64,000 nucleotides of DNA, from the NCBI RefSeq assembly GCF_032842945.2, contig NZ_CP146606.1, positions 3,042,501 to 3,106,500 on the forward strand, written 5' to 3'. A program made the position numbers and the translations under genes. A model generated the notes under the pieces. It ran no database searches. It saw nothing but the letters and a program-made list of their open reading frames with translations, and was not told the origin of the DNA. The stretch's first letter is position 1; each line of letters begins with the position of its first letter. Positions 1-10,396 of this stretch are shown here, in pieces. This stretch comes from Roseovarius sp. W115. Its GTDB lineage: Bacteria; Pseudomonadota; Alphaproteobacteria; Rhodobacterales; Rhodobacteraceae.

Positions 1-253
1 GATAGAATCCCCGCGTGATGAAAATTCGCCCATCAGGCGCGGCCAAACCGTTCACCGGGTCAATCTCGTAAATATGCACCTTGACCCGATCCAGATCGAG
101 CGCGCTGGCCATTTTGTCGGTCAGACGTTTGAGCTTGGGATCGGCCAGTTCGGTGGATCGCTCGTCCAGCTCACGCGACGTGCGCCAGACAGAAAACCGG
201 TACATGACCAGCCCGTAGATGACCGCCAAAAGGATCGGGAAAAACTTAATCAT
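1..253 (-). CDS. M48-family zinc peptidase, N-terminal part (cut by window edge)
   Basis: Only the first 84 codons are present; the gene runs off the left edge. The product starts MIKFFPILLAVIYGLVMY, a single hydrophobic segment that would anchor it in the inner membrane. A charged stretch follows, then a segment ending in APDGRIFITRGFY. That last part matches the strand just before the HExxH helix in Rhodobacterales M48 proteases (HtpX/Oma1-like quality-control enzymes). The catalytic HExxH itself lies outside the window, so the assignment rests on the N-terminal pattern alone. The gene is co-oriented with the Hint-domain gene upstream. Confidence 0.55.
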   Translation of the reverse strand, partial: MIKFFPILLAVIYGLVMYRFSVWRTSRELDERSTELADPKLKRLTDKMASALDLDRVKVHIYEIDPVNGLAAPDGRIFITRGFY

Positions 254-305
254 AACGAAGATATGGGGCGCGTGTCAGGGCCTGACAAGCGACAATTGGG
301 CATGT

Positions 306-1550
306 TCAATGCGCGTTTGACACCAAAACCTCATTCTCTGCGACATGACGTCTTGCCATCCGCTTACACTTGGGTCCGTTCACAAAATCCCGTGCAGGCG
401 CCATGTTGAACACACCATCCGCCAATTCAGGGAAAATCGCGTAGATTTCCGCGCGTGCCTCGGGCGACACACCATTCAATGACACCGGCCCCATGAAAAG
501 GCTTTCGCACTCTGCTCCTTCAGCGAAAAGCACGTGATGCTCGTCAAGAAGGATATGATAATACGTCACCTTTGGCTGGCGCACCTGTTCAATGCCATCA
601 ATCACGGCAAGCGCGCGCACGGGTGCCAGAATCTCATCACAGCCAAACATGTGGCGCGCAATGTTGGAGCTTACCAGAACGCGGTGAAGCGGTGAGACAA
701 AGAGATTGCGTTCTGGCAGTCCCTGACCCAACGCACCTTTTTGCACACGGTAGGGATAAAGATGCGGCTGTTCTTTGAGTTCGGCCGTTCCGAGCGTGCG
801 ATGGCCGATCCAGCGAATGGGTTGCGCACCGTTATCCTTTGTTAAAACAAGATCACCGACCTTTAAGGTTTCGATCGCTTGCGGGCCGCTGTTGGTTGCG
901 ATCAAGGTGCCTGCAACAAAACAGGGCGGGCTAGGCTGACCGGGTTCTGGGGTGGCCTCCTGAAAATCGCCATTGGCATCACGGCGGAACGCCGTGCCAT
1001 TGGGCGCACCACTGGTGAAGGTTTCTCCGCCCAGGTCATTTGTGCCAGTGAACCCCGGCGGCGGCGGAAGAAGCACGGCGTTTTGGCCGTATGAAAAGGA
1101 TATGAATTCCCCGGTGTTCGTGTCCAGCAGGTAAAGCGTGTCGTTCCGGGTGCCTTCACCGTCTTCCAGAAACCCCTGATTTGAATTGTTATCGGGCAAC
1201 CCGGCATCATAGAACCCATCCGGTTCGGCCCCGTCATACTGACCAACAACAGTGGCAGTGCCATTTGGCCCAAGATCGTCACCTGCGTTGAACTCAAAGA
1301 GCAGACCGCGCTTGGCACTCCAGATCTGAACGCCGTCTAGATCAATATTTACGCCGCCAACGGTCTGAATTTCGATGAATTCATCAGCCTTGTTCGCACC
1401 GCCGTCGCCATCGGTGTCAAACGCATTGCCCCCGGCATTATCGGCCAGAAACTCTGAGAAAAAAGTCCGTTTGAAAGCGTGACTGCCATTCTGCTCAACT
1501 CTAATTTGATCGGCTAAGACCGGGATGCCGTGCCTAACTGTTAAAAGCAT
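306..1550 (-). CDS. Hint-domain protein with N-terminal lamin-tail-like domain
   Basis: The 414-residue product has two parts. Residues about 35-200 are acidic and rich in Asp, Gly and Asn (AFDTDGDGGANKADEFIEI, then a strand DGVQIW), like lamin-tail/extracellular calcium-binding beta domains. From Cys210 (PPCFVAGTLIAT) to the C-terminus lies a Hint (hedgehog/intein) module of the type common in Rhodobacterales surface proteins, with IETLKVGDLVLT, PIRWIGHR and a late HHVLFAEGAECES. Hint modules can self-cleave at the Cys; whether this one does is unknown. The first 30 residues look unnatural. An ATG at 1489 in the next frame reads MAVTLSNGLF and would join the main frame if the A6 run at 1459-1464 had seven bases, so the true start may be 1489. 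No signal peptide is evident; secretion could be by type I. Confidence 0.75.
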   Translation of the reverse strand: MLLTVRHGIPVLADQIRVEQNGSHAFKRTFFSEFLADNAGGNAFDTDGDGGANKADEFIEIQTVGGVNIDLDGVQIWSAKRGLLFEFNAGDDLGPNGTATVVGQYDGAEPDGFYDAGLPDNNSNQGFLEDGEGTRNDTLYLLDTNTGEFISFSYGQNAVLLPPPPGFTGTNDLGGETFTSGAPNGTAFRRDANGDFQEATPEPGQPSPPCFVAGTLIATNSGPQAIETLKVGDLVLTKDNGAQPIRWIGHRTLGTAELKEQPHLYPYRVQKGALGQGLPERNLFVSPLHRVLVSSNIARHMFGCDEILAPVRALAVIDGIEQVRQPKVTYYHILLDEHHVLFAEGAECESLFMGPVSLNGVSPEARAEIYAIFPELADGVFNMAPARDFVNGPKCKRMARRHVAENEVLVSNAH

Positions 1551-1633
1551 ATGGTCAAAGTTAGTAATTTATTAGCAAAGTTTAAGGCTGATGCGTGTTC
1601 TGGCAGATCTTTGCGAGACTTTGACCCGTGAGT

Positions 1634-2782
1634 TTATCGCACCAAAAGCTCTAAACTCTGCTTTGATAGCCGCTCAACACCGGTCTCTGTCACCAGTACG
1701 CAATGGCCCAGGCTCATTCCAAGTCCTGCGTCGCTGTCGGCCAGAATCATGTGCAGGAAAAACACTTGACCAGACTGCATGGGCAGCGGGTTTCCCTCGT
1801 AAAACATCGGGAAATCGACCCAAATCGGATTGTAGATTGCCCCCATGCCGTAGCCGCAGGCCTGCATCCGGGCATGCGAGAACCCGTGACTGTCCATCAC
1901 TTTGGTATGGGCATCAAACACCAGACCCATCGGATCACCGGGTTTGATCGCCGCTTCGCAGGCTTCAAGTGCTTCATACGCGGCGGCGTGCATACGTTTT
2001 TGCGCATCGCTTGGCGTGCCGATCACAACTGTGCGCATCATTGCGGCGTGGTAGCGCGCATAGGCCCCGGCCCATTCCCAGGTCATCTGGTCCTGTGCAT
2101 CCAGATGCCGCCTGCCGGAAAAATACCGCACCAAAAGCGCGCCGGGTCCTGATCCAAGAATGAATTCATTTCCGGCGTAGTCCCCGCCGCCTTTGAAAAC
2201 AGCACCCTGCATCGCGGCCAGAATATCGCCTTCAAATGCGCCGGGGCGTGTCTCGGCAAGGCCTGCATCCATGGCGTCGTCCGAAAGCCGTGCCGCGCGG
2301 CGGTGCATCTCGATCTCGGCAGGGGATTTAACGCGACGGAGGTGGCGAATGAGGTCTGACTGATCCGTCAGCTCCGGCAGCGCAGCACGCAGCATTTGCC
2401 CATTAAAGTCTGTTAACCCAACGGTTTGGGATTCAAAGCCTAACCTGCCTTCTGCCACTTTGAGCTCGCGCAGCAGCGCGACAAGAGACTCCGCAGGATT
2501 GGCGCCTTCGGTCTCGGTCCAGATATGAATCTGATCCTCGCTGAGCGTCGAGGTCAAACGTGCCTGACGCAGATCAGGCAGGCGTGTGAGCAGATGCAAA
2601 TCCCCCTTGGCTGTTTGCACAAGGCATTGAAACATCGCGAAACCGAACGTGTCATAGCCGCAGAGCCAGTAATGGCTTTCGGGTGCAAACATCAGCAGCG
2701 CGTCAAGACCCGCGTCGGCCACGGCCTGGGTCGCCTTGGCTTGTCGTGCGGTGTATTCGGCATCATCAAAGTGAAGGGGCAT
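1634..2782 (-). CDS. M24 (creatinase/prolidase-fold) protein lacking metal ligands
   Basis: The 382 residues have the two-domain layout of the M24 family: a creatinase N-terminal domain (about 10-145) and a pita-bread domain (about 155-375). In metal-dependent aminopeptidases the second domain carries Asp, Asp, His, Glu and Glu. Here the equivalent sites are Glu236 and Ala247 (EWAGAYARYHAAMMRT), Tyr311 (ACGYGMG), and non-acidic residues near 344 and 359 (MSLGHCVLVTE). All five are replaced, so this is not an ordinary Xaa-Pro aminopeptidase. Creatinase and ectoine-hydrolase-type members of this fold also work on small amidine or amide substrates, which is the likelier role. The substrate is not deducible; there is no ectoine gene nearby. 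Confidence 0.7.
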   Translation of the reverse strand: MPLHFDDAEYTARQAKATQAVADAGLDALLMFAPESHYWLCGYDTFGFAMFQCLVQTAKGDLHLLTRLPDLRQARLTSTLSEDQIHIWTETEGANPAESLVALLRELKVAEGRLGFESQTVGLTDFNGQMLRAALPELTDQSDLIRHLRRVKSPAEIEMHRRAARLSDDAMDAGLAETRPGAFEGDILAAMQGAVFKGGGDYAGNEFILGSGPGALLVRYFSGRRHLDAQDQMTWEWAGAYARYHAAMMRTVVIGTPSDAQKRMHAAAYEALEACEAAIKPGDPMGLVFDAHTKVMDSHGFSHARMQACGYGMGAIYNPIWVDFPMFYEGNPLPMQSGQVFFLHMILADSDAGLGMSLGHCVLVTETGVERLSKQSLELLVR

Positions 2783-2847
2783 GAAGGGCTCCGTTGTCAG
2801 TTTGACCGGAGCCTAGTCCGTTTACTTTCGTAAATGCACGTAAAAAC

Positions 2848-3801
2848 TTAGCCCGAACAGCTGGCCCCGCCCAGCACACAGAATTTAGCGCAATGCGGAT
2901 GGTTGAGAGCCACATCTCGTTCGGCCTCTTCCAAAGTTCCGCCTAGTTCGAATTCCGGCTCATAGGGCAGCAGTGTGCAGGCCAGAACAGCAGGACGATC
3001 CGCGCCCTTGCGTTTCACAACCATGCGGGATGACGCGCACATGACATCGTTGGGCGACTTGTCCAATATTCCCCAACATGCCGTGGTGATCTCAGGCACT
3101 TCAGCCTGCGTATCCATTTCCGGAAACAACACGGTCATACCGTGGTTGTTCGCATCTATTTCAAAGCCGTGTTTGTCAAAGAAAGCAGCATATCCTTTGC
3201 GGGACTCAGCATCACTTTCGCCCCAGACTGTGCGGCCGGCGATCGACATGCGAATGCCAGCATCGCGCAGCCACTCCATGCCTTCCAGCGTGCGTGCAAA
3301 ACTGCCCTTGCCGCGTTCAGTGTCATGCAAGTCTTCGGACCAGTGGTCTACCGAAACCCGCAGCGTGAGCTTGTCACCAAAATCCTGTTGCAGCGCTCGC
3401 AAACCTGCCTGCATCTTTTTGCGCATCATCGGGCGCATGGCATTGGTCAAGATCAAAACCTCATATCCACGCTCCAGACAGGCCCGTGCCATTTCGATCA
3501 CCTGAGGATTCATGAAAGGCTCACCACCCGTGAACCCGATCTCGGTCACCGGCCACTGACGATCCTGAAGCTGATCCAGGTAATCCCGCACTTCGTCTGC
3601 CGTGATATAGACCAAGCGATCGTTTTCGGGCGAGCTTTCAATATAGCAATTCACACAAGTGATGTTGCACAGCGTTCCGGTGTTGAACCAGAGCGTTTGC
3701 GGGTTCGACAAAGCCACCGTGGCGCGCGGCTGACCATCGGCAGTGACCGCGGGATCTTCAAACTTACCGGCATTGGCGGTCAGCTCTGTCACGTCTTTCA
3801 T
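2848..3801 (-). CDS. Radical SAM protein with C-terminal cysteine cluster
   Basis: The 317-residue protein has the CxxxCxxC motif at residues 45-52 (CNITCVNC), which binds the [4Fe-4S] cluster that cleaves S-adenosylmethionine. A GGEP motif follows (FTGGEPFMNP), typical of the SAM-binding strand. The C-terminus holds further cysteines (HCAKFCVLGGASCSG), which resembles the auxiliary cluster region of SPASM-type enzymes in short form. The substrate is unknown. Start ATG 3801 is chosen because GGAAGAT precedes it and because longer upstream forms would run into the divergent zwf gene. It shares a 121-base divergent promoter region with zwf. Related proteins modify peptides or small metabolites, but nothing adjacent looks like a substrate. 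Confidence 0.8.
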   Translation of the reverse strand: MKDVTELTANAGKFEDPAVTADGQPRATVALSNPQTLWFNTGTLCNITCVNCYIESSPENDRLVYITADEVRDYLDQLQDRQWPVTEIGFTGGEPFMNPQVIEMARACLERGYEVLILTNAMRPMMRKKMQAGLRALQQDFGDKLTLRVSVDHWSEDLHDTERGKGSFARTLEGMEWLRDAGIRMSIAGRTVWGESDAESRKGYAAFFDKHGFEIDANNHGMTVLFPEMDTQAEVPEITTACWGILDKSPNDVMCASSRMVVKRKGADRPAVLACTLLPYEPEFELGGTLEEAERDVALNHPHCAKFCVLGGASCSG

Positions 3802-3922
3802 AAGATTATCTTCCGAATCTCGTTTACAATTCTTGCCCAACGTGGATGTCTTGCCACAAAAGTCGAGCCTCGGGAGGTGACACCTTCGTGATCGCCGCGT
3901 AGGCTTTTGGCAGGAGGACCAC

Positions 3923-5377
3923 ATGGTTTCAAGAGTCATTCCGGTTGATCCCTTCGACCTGGTGATTTTTGGCGGCACCGGGGATCTGGCCCGGCGCAAA
4001 ATATTGCCTGGCCTGTTTCGCCGGTTTTGCGCCGGTCAAATGGGGGCGGAGTCGCGCATCATTGGTGCCGCGCGCACCGATCTGGATACGCAGAGCTACC
4101 GCGAGTTCGCGAAGGCTGCCGTTAAGGAATTTGAGCCAAACGCAGCCAAGAATGCCAAACATCTCAAAGGCTTCCTGGAGCTTCTTGACTATGTTGTGGT
4201 CGATGCCAAAGGGACCCAAGGTTGGACGGATCTGACCAAAGCTGTGCGGGATGACGTGATCCGGGCCTACTATTTCTCGGTGGGGCCCAGCCTTTTTGAC
4301 GATCTGGCGGAACGGCTTCATAAACACAAGCTGGACTGCCCCGGATGCCGCATTGTCGTGGAAAAACCCTTTGGTCATGATCTGGCCTCGGCGCGGGATC
4401 TGAACCAGATCATTGCGAAATATTTCGACGAACATCAGATTTACCGGATTGACCATTATTTGGGCAAAGAGACGGTGCAGAACCTGATGGCGATCCGGTT
4501 TGGCAACATGCTGTTTGAGCCGCTCTGGAACAGCCAGTACATCGATCACATACAGCTTACCGTCGCCGAAGAGGTCGGCGTTGGCGGGCGCGGTGAATAT
4601 TATGACCGCTCTGGCGCCATGCGCGACATGCTGCAAAACCATCTGATGCAGCTTTTGTGCCTGATTGCTATGGAGCCACCCGCCAAGTTCAACCCGGACG
4701 CGGTGCGGGACGAAAAACTGAAGGTCATTCGTGCCCTGGACGATGTGGCCGCTGATGATGTTGTGCGGGGTCAGTATGAGGCAGCGCATGATCAGGCGGG
4801 GTATCGTGAGCAGGTCGGTAATCCCGACAGCACCACGGAAAGCTTTGTGGCCATGCGCGTGCATATCAGCAACTGGCGGTGGGCCGGGACGCCGTTTTAC
4901 CTCCGCACGGGCAAACGCCTGCGGGAGCGGGCCAGTGAAATTGCCGTGGTTTTCAAGGACGCGCCGCATTCGATCTTTGATGTCGAGGCAGGCGTGCATC
5001 GCAATATCCTGACGATCAAACTGCAACCCAATGAAGGGATTGAGCTTGGCGTCACGATCAAGGAGCCGGGTCCCGGTGGGATGCGGCTTGTGGACGTGCC
5101 GCTTGATATGACGTTCGCCGAGGCTCTGGGACCGGAAGAGGCCGATTTCCCAGATGCTTATGAGCGATTGATCATGGATGTCATACGCGGCAATCAGACC
5201 CTTTTCATGCGCGGGGATGAGGTTGAGGCGGCGTGGGCCTGGACCGATCCGATCATTGCGGGATGGCAAGAGCGCGGCGAGGCCCCTTTACCCTATGCCT
5301 CAGGTAGTTCAGGGCCGGATGATGCGCTGATGCTGATGCACCGTGATGGACGTCGCTGGCGGGAGATTAAAGCATGA
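3923..5377 (+). CDS. zwf: Glucose-6-phosphate 1-dehydrogenase
   Basis: Oxidises glucose 6-phosphate to 6-phosphogluconolactone with NAD(P)+, the entry step of the Entner-Doudoroff and oxidative pentose phosphate pathways in the cytosol. The 484-residue length is normal. The Rossmann motif FGGTGDLARRK is at 16-26, EKPFG at 148-152 and the active-site signature DHYLGKE at 177-183, followed by the long C-terminal domain. The start ATG follows a strong GGAGG. Its stop overlaps the start of pgl by four bases (ATGA), and pgi follows, so zwf-pgl-pgi read as one operon. No edd/eda genes are in the window. Confidence 0.97.
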   Translation: MVSRVIPVDPFDLVIFGGTGDLARRKILPGLFRRFCAGQMGAESRIIGAARTDLDTQSYREFAKAAVKEFEPNAAKNAKHLKGFLELLDYVVVDAKGTQGWTDLTKAVRDDVIRAYYFSVGPSLFDDLAERLHKHKLDCPGCRIVVEKPFGHDLASARDLNQIIAKYFDEHQIYRIDHYLGKETVQNLMAIRFGNMLFEPLWNSQYIDHIQLTVAEEVGVGGRGEYYDRSGAMRDMLQNHLMQLLCLIAMEPPAKFNPDAVRDEKLKVIRALDDVAADDVVRGQYEAAHDQAGYREQVGNPDSTTESFVAMRVHISNWRWAGTPFYLRTGKRLRERASEIAVVFKDAPHSIFDVEAGVHRNILTIKLQPNEGIELGVTIKEPGPGGMRLVDVPLDMTFAEALGPEEADFPDAYERLIMDVIRGNQTLFMRGDEVEAAWAWTDPIIAGWQERGEAPLPYASGSSGPDDALMLMHRDGRRWREIKA

Positions 5378-6044
5378 AGCTTTTGGACTATCCTGACTAT
5401 GAGATGCTCGCCATTGATGTGGCCAACACATTGGCCGGGGAGCTGACCGCCGCGCTTGATCGCGAAGGCCGCGTGCTTTTGACCGTGCCGGGGGTAAAAC
5501 ACCGGCCCCGATGTTCGATGTGCTATGCGGCGTCGATCTTGATTGGTCCCGGGTGGACGTGATGCTCAGTGATGAACGCTGGGTCCCAGAGGCGCATGTG
5601 CGGTCCAACACCAAGCTTGTGCGCGAACGCCTGTTGGTCGGACGAGCGGCAAAGGCTCGGTATCTGCCGCTTTATGCGAAAGCCGAAGAGCCGGAAAAGG
5701 TGCTGGCTGAACTGGAGGTCCGCATTGCCGAAGCTCTGCCCATCTCGATCCTTGTGCTGGGCATGGGCGCAGATATGCACACTGCGTCGCTTTTCCCTGG
5801 CGCAGAGGGGCTGGATGCAGCCTTGGCTGACGATGCGCCTGTGCTGGTGCCGATCCGGTCGTCGCATGTCGAAGATGTCCGCGTCAGCCTCTCGGCGCGG
5901 GTGATGAACGGGGCGATTTCCAAGCACCTGATGATCACAGGTGAGGCCAAGCGCGCCGCTCTGGATCGGGCGCGCGGGCAGGGGGCAGAGCAAGCCCCGG
6001 TGGCCGCGATCCTGGATGATACGGTGGTGCATTGGGCGCCGTAG
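5374..6044 (+). CDS. pgl: 6-phosphogluconolactonase, frame broken by one base
   Basis: Hydrolyses the lactone made by Zwf to 6-phosphogluconate. The first 40 codons (MKLLDYPDYEMLAIDVANTL) are in one frame. The rest (MFDVLCGVDLDWSRVDVMLSDERWVP to VVHWAP) is in the next. The break is in the G5 run at 5490-5494: one extra G gives VPGGKTPAPMFDVL, exactly the family's phosphate-binding loop, and a protein of about 223 residues, the usual length. SDERWVP and LVLGMGADMHTASLFPG are conserved lactonase motifs. The gene lies between zwf and pgi in an operon, so loss is unlikely; a sequencing undercall is the better explanation. Confidence 0.9.
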
Positions 6045-6049
6045 GATTT

Positions 6050-6073
6050 GGGTATTTTTGACAAGAAAGAAGC
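6050..6073 (+). repeat. Intercistronic repeat, copy 1
   Basis: A 24-base element reading GGGTATTTTTGA then CAAGAAAGAAGC lies in the 44-base gap between pgl and pgi, on the sense strand. It is identical over all 24 bases to a copy at 57658-57681 and matches 22 of 24 bases of an inverted copy at 13775-13798. It ends 15 bases before the pgi start codon. Function unknown. Confidence 0.7.
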
Positions 6074-6088
6074 AAGGCAGAGCGGGTC

Positions 6089-7684
6089 ATGTGGGATGAG
6101 GTAAAGCAGCACACTGGTGCGAAGATCGTGGAGCTTCTGGCAGAGCCGGACCGTGCCAACCGTTTTGCCATCGAGGCGGACGGGATGCGGTTTGACTATG
6201 CAAAAACCTCCATGACTGATGCTGCGCGTGATGCTCTGTTGGCTCTGGCAGAGACACAGGGTGTGGCGAAGAAACGCGCTGAGATGTTTGGCGGGGCCGC
6301 CATCAATGAAACCGAAGGGCGGTCTGTGCTGCATATCGCGTTGCGTGCGCCAGAGGATTTTGTGGTCCATGTTGATGGTGTGGATGTTTTACCCGAACTG
6401 CGCGCGGTGCGCGCACGTATGGCCGCTTTTGCGGAAGAAGTGCGATCAGGGCGATTTACGGGAGCGGGCGGGCCGATCACCGATGTAGTCAATATCGGCA
6501 TTGGGGGCTCGCATCTTGGGCCAGAGATGGGCACTCTGGCTTTGGCGCCGTATCATGACGGACCGCGGTGTCATTTTGTATCAAATGTCGATGGCGCGGA
6601 CATTCATGACTGCCTGCAAGCGCTTGACCCTAAAACAACATTGGTGATCATCGCATCAAAGACGTTCACCACCATCGAGACCATGACCAATGCCGAAACC
6701 GCGCGGGCTTGGATGGCGCAGGCTGTAGAAAATCCAGGCGCGCAGTTTGTTGCCGTCTCCACCGCCGAGGACAAGACTGCGGCATTTGGGATCGACCCAT
6801 CGCGTGTCTTTGGGTTTGAGGATTGGGTGGGCGGGCGCTATTCGATGTGGGGGCCGATTGGATTGCCGCTTATGCTGGCCATTGGACCGGAGCGGTTTGA
6901 GGACTTCCTTGCCGGTGGCGCGGCTATGGATGCGCATTTTTGTCACGCGGATTTGGCTGTGAATATGCCCGTAATGCTAGCCCTTGTCGGGCTTTGGCAT
7001 CATCAGGTGTGCGGCTATCCTACCAGGGCGGTCTTGCCCTATGATCAACGCCTGTCACGTCTGGCCGCCTATTTCCAGCAATTGGAAATGGAGAGCAACG
7101 GCAAGGGCGTGACGATGGAGGGCGCCCCGGTTGAAGGCGGCTCTGGTCCGGTGGTCTGGGGTGAGCCGGGCACCAACGGGCAGCACGCGTTTTATCAGCT
7201 GATCCATCAGGGCACGCAGGTTGTGCCGTGTGAGTTGATGGTGGCTGCGCGAGGGCACGAGCCTAATCTGGCGCATCATCACAGGCTCTTGGTGGCCAAT
7301 TGCCTGGCGCAATCCGAGGCTTTGATGCTCGGGCGTGACATGGACACAGCGCGTGCCCTGATGCGGGGTGCTGGCTTTGAAGGCGCTGAGTTGGAGCGAC
7401 AGTCCGCGCACCGCGTCTTTCCAGGCAACCGCCCCTCGACGACGCTGGTTTATGATCAGCTCAAGCCTTACCGGCTGGGCCAGATCATCGCGCTTTATGA
7501 GCATCGCGTCTTTGTCGAGGGTGTGATTTTGGGCATCAACTCTTATGACCAATGGGGGGTAGAGCTTGGCAAGGTGCTGGCCAAAGAGATGGAGCCGATT
7601 TTGACAGGTGAGGCAGCGGTTGACGACAAGGATGGTTCAACGCGGAATCTGGTTGCATTCCTGAAGTCCGCGGGCCTGAATTAA
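6089..7684 (+). CDS. pgi: Glucose-6-phosphate isomerase
   Basis: Interconverts glucose 6-phosphate and fructose 6-phosphate in the cytosol. The 531 residues are full length. Visible family motifs are the sugar-phosphate (SIS) loop [46 protein letters not shown] and the C-terminal [13 protein letters not shown] signature with its catalytic region. It is the third gene of zwf-pgl-pgi. The carbon leaving the Entner-Doudoroff route can be recycled through it, and enolase lies just downstream on the other strand. The stop TAA shares the palindrome TTAA with the stop of the convergent cupin gene. Confidence 0.97.
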   Translation: MWDEVKQHTGAKIVELLAEPDRANRFAIEADGMRFDYAKTSMTDAARDALLALAETQGVAKKRAEMFGGAAINETEGRSVLHIALRAPEDFVVHVDGVDVLPELRAVRARMAAFAEEVRSGRFTGAGGPITDVVNIGIGGSHLGPEMGTLALAPYHDGPRCHFVSNVDGADIHDCLQALDPKTTLVIIASKTFTTIETMTNAETARAWMAQAVENPGAQFVAVSTAEDKTAAFGIDPSRVFGFEDWVGGRYSMWGPIGLPLMLAIGPERFEDFLAGGAAMDAHFCHADLAVNMPVMLALVGLWHHQVCGYPTRAVLPYDQRLSRLAAYFQQLEMESNGKGVTMEGAPVEGGSGPVVWGEPGTNGQHAFYQLIHQGTQVVPCELMVAARGHEPNLAHHHRLLVANCLAQSEALMLGRDMDTARALMRGAGFEGAELERQSAHRVFPGNRPSTTLVYDQLKPYRLGQIIALYEHRVFVEGVILGINSYDQWGVELGKVLAKEMEPILTGEAAVDDKDGSTRNLVAFLKSAGLN

Positions 7685-8100
7685 CGTGGGATATCAAATT
7701 CTTCGGGTGCAAGGGTGAAGTGCTCAAACTCGAACCCGGGTGAGACCGTGCAGCCGACTAATGTGTAGCTGCCTGTAGACCGCGCCATTTGCCAATATCC
7801 TGGCGGAACAATCAATTGCGGTTGTTCACCTTTGCTGAAATCAGCACCCAGTACATGATCTCTTGCCGGGCCTGCTTCTGTATCTGACACCGACAACACG
7901 AGCGGCGCGCCAGCGTAGAAATGCCAGATCTCAGCCGAATCCACCTTGTGCCAGCGATTGTCATCATGACCGCGCAGCAGAAAGTAGATCGCCGTGCCAG
8001 ACGCACGTCCGGATCCTTCCGCCCGCCAGGTTTCGCGAAAGAACCCACCCTCGGGATGCGGCGCCAGGTTGAGCGTTGAGATGATCTCGTCGGCAGTCAC
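7681..8100 (-). CDS. Cupin protein of the DUF985 type
   Basis: The 139-residue protein is a single cupin barrel with the pattern of the DUF985 (cupin_5) family: [12 protein letters not shown] at the N-terminus, [27 protein letters not shown] and PPGYWQMAR. The family is small and soluble, and its biochemical role is not settled; metal or sugar-nucleotide binding has been proposed for relatives. It begins with GTG at 8100, directly abutting the enolase stop codon (TAGGTG), so it is translationally coupled to eno. It ends in a four-base overlap with pgi on the opposite strand. Confidence 0.85.
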   Translation of the reverse strand: MTADEIISTLNLAPHPEGGFFRETWRAEGSGRASGTAIYFLLRGHDDNRWHKVDSAEIWHFYAGAPLVLSVSDTEAGPARDHVLGADFSKGEQPQLIVPPGYWQMARSTGSYTLVGCTVSPGFEFEHFTLAPEEFDIPR

Positions 8101-9396
<1,296 letters not shown>

Positions 9397-9457
9397 TCAA
9401 ACTTTGGCGCTGAAATACCAAGTCTGCGCTGGAATGCAACCGCGCGTGGGTAGGGTC

Positions 9458-10333
9458 TTAGGCCAGTTCGGCCTTGGCCAGCTGCCTCTCGCGCAGAAAG
9501 GTGAAGAGGCCCGTGGAGATGATCAGCGCCGCTCCGATGAGGGTCAACGCATCTGGTGTTTCCTGAAACACGACGATGCCGACCAAGAGCGAAAAGAGAA
9601 GCCGCGTGTACCGGAAGGGCGTGACCACCGCGGCATCGCCAAGTCGCATGCCCTGTACAATGCCGTAATATCCAATGGCGCCAAAGATCACCCCGCCCAA
9701 AAGCATCCAAAGCTCTGTGCTCCCTGTGCTTTGCGCGTGTTCACCGGTCATCCAAAGCAGAATGATCCCCGCCGGGATCAGAGCTGCAAACCCCTGAAAA
9801 GAAATAACAGTCGACGAAATGTCAGCCGCGATTTTTCGCGTGATCAGGTCGCGCACCGTGACGAACAGAACCGACCCGAGCACCAGCAGAGCATTGGGGT
9901 CAAACCCGTCCAGTCCGGGGCGGATAATCATCAACACGCCGATAAACCCGATGAAAATCGCACTCCACCGCCGCCACCCGACCTTTTCGCCCAGGAAAAG
10001 CGCGGCCCCCATGGTGATAACCAGAGGTGTGGCCTGAAACACGGAAGCGACGACCGAAATGTCCACCAAAGACAGCGCTGTGGCAAAGCAAATCGCGGCA
10101 ATCGCCTCGCTCAGGGCGCGCCACAGAAACATCGGCTGCCAGATCTGCCGGCGTGTGAGCGACTGACCTTTAAGCAAAGACAAAGTCGCAAAAATCGCAC
10201 CGCTGCCGACCCCGAGCACAATCAGAATTTGTCCCACCGGCAATGTCGTGGACAGTTGCTTGATGAACATGTCCTCAATCGTGAAGCCAGCCATGGCCAC
10301 GATCACGAAAATGATGCCGCGCAGATTGTCCAT
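9458..10333 (-). CDS. EamA/DMT-family transporter
   Basis: A 291-residue integral membrane protein with about ten hydrophobic helices arranged as two EamA repeats (about 5-135 and 150-280). Typical elements are AALFLGEKVGWRRWSAIFIGFIGVLMI closing the first repeat and VGIVVFQETPDALTLIGAALI closing the second. The family exports or imports small metabolites across the inner membrane; the substrate cannot be read from sequence. It sits between eno and fur on the same strand with gaps of 63-79 bases and need not be co-transcribed with either. It belongs to the same broad family as the transporter at 22702 but is not a close copy. Confidence 0.85.
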   Translation of the reverse strand: MDNLRGIIFVIVAMAGFTIEDMFIKQLSTTLPVGQILIVLGVGSGAIFATLSLLKGQSLTRRQIWQPMFLWRALSEAIAAICFATALSLVDISVVASVFQATPLVITMGAALFLGEKVGWRRWSAIFIGFIGVLMIIRPGLDGFDPNALLVLGSVLFVTVRDLITRKIAADISSTVISFQGFAALIPAGIILLWMTGEHAQSTGSTELWMLLGGVIFGAIGYYGIVQGMRLGDAAVVTPFRYTRLLFSLLVGIVVFQETPDALTLIGAALIISTGLFTFLRERQLAKAELA

Positions 10334-10396
10334 CGGTGCCTCGGAAAAGCGATTGAGTTCGCCTTATGCGGCCTGCTTGCGGATCACAAGAGCACT

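Noticed and set aside
2787..2813. GGCTCCG...CGGAGCC inverted repeat before the M24 gene
   Set aside because: A seven-base stem with a 13-base loop and no T tract; no matching promoter or second copy to support an operator.
3929..5269. 446-codon open frame antisense to zwf
   Set aside because: It lies entirely inside an unmistakable zwf gene, matches no family pattern and is rich in His/Arg/Gln as expected from the complement of a GC-rich coding frame.
5374..6044. pgl as a pseudogene
   Set aside because: A single added G restores a textbook 6-phosphogluconolactonase, and eight other genes show the same kind of defect, so an error in the sequence is more likely.
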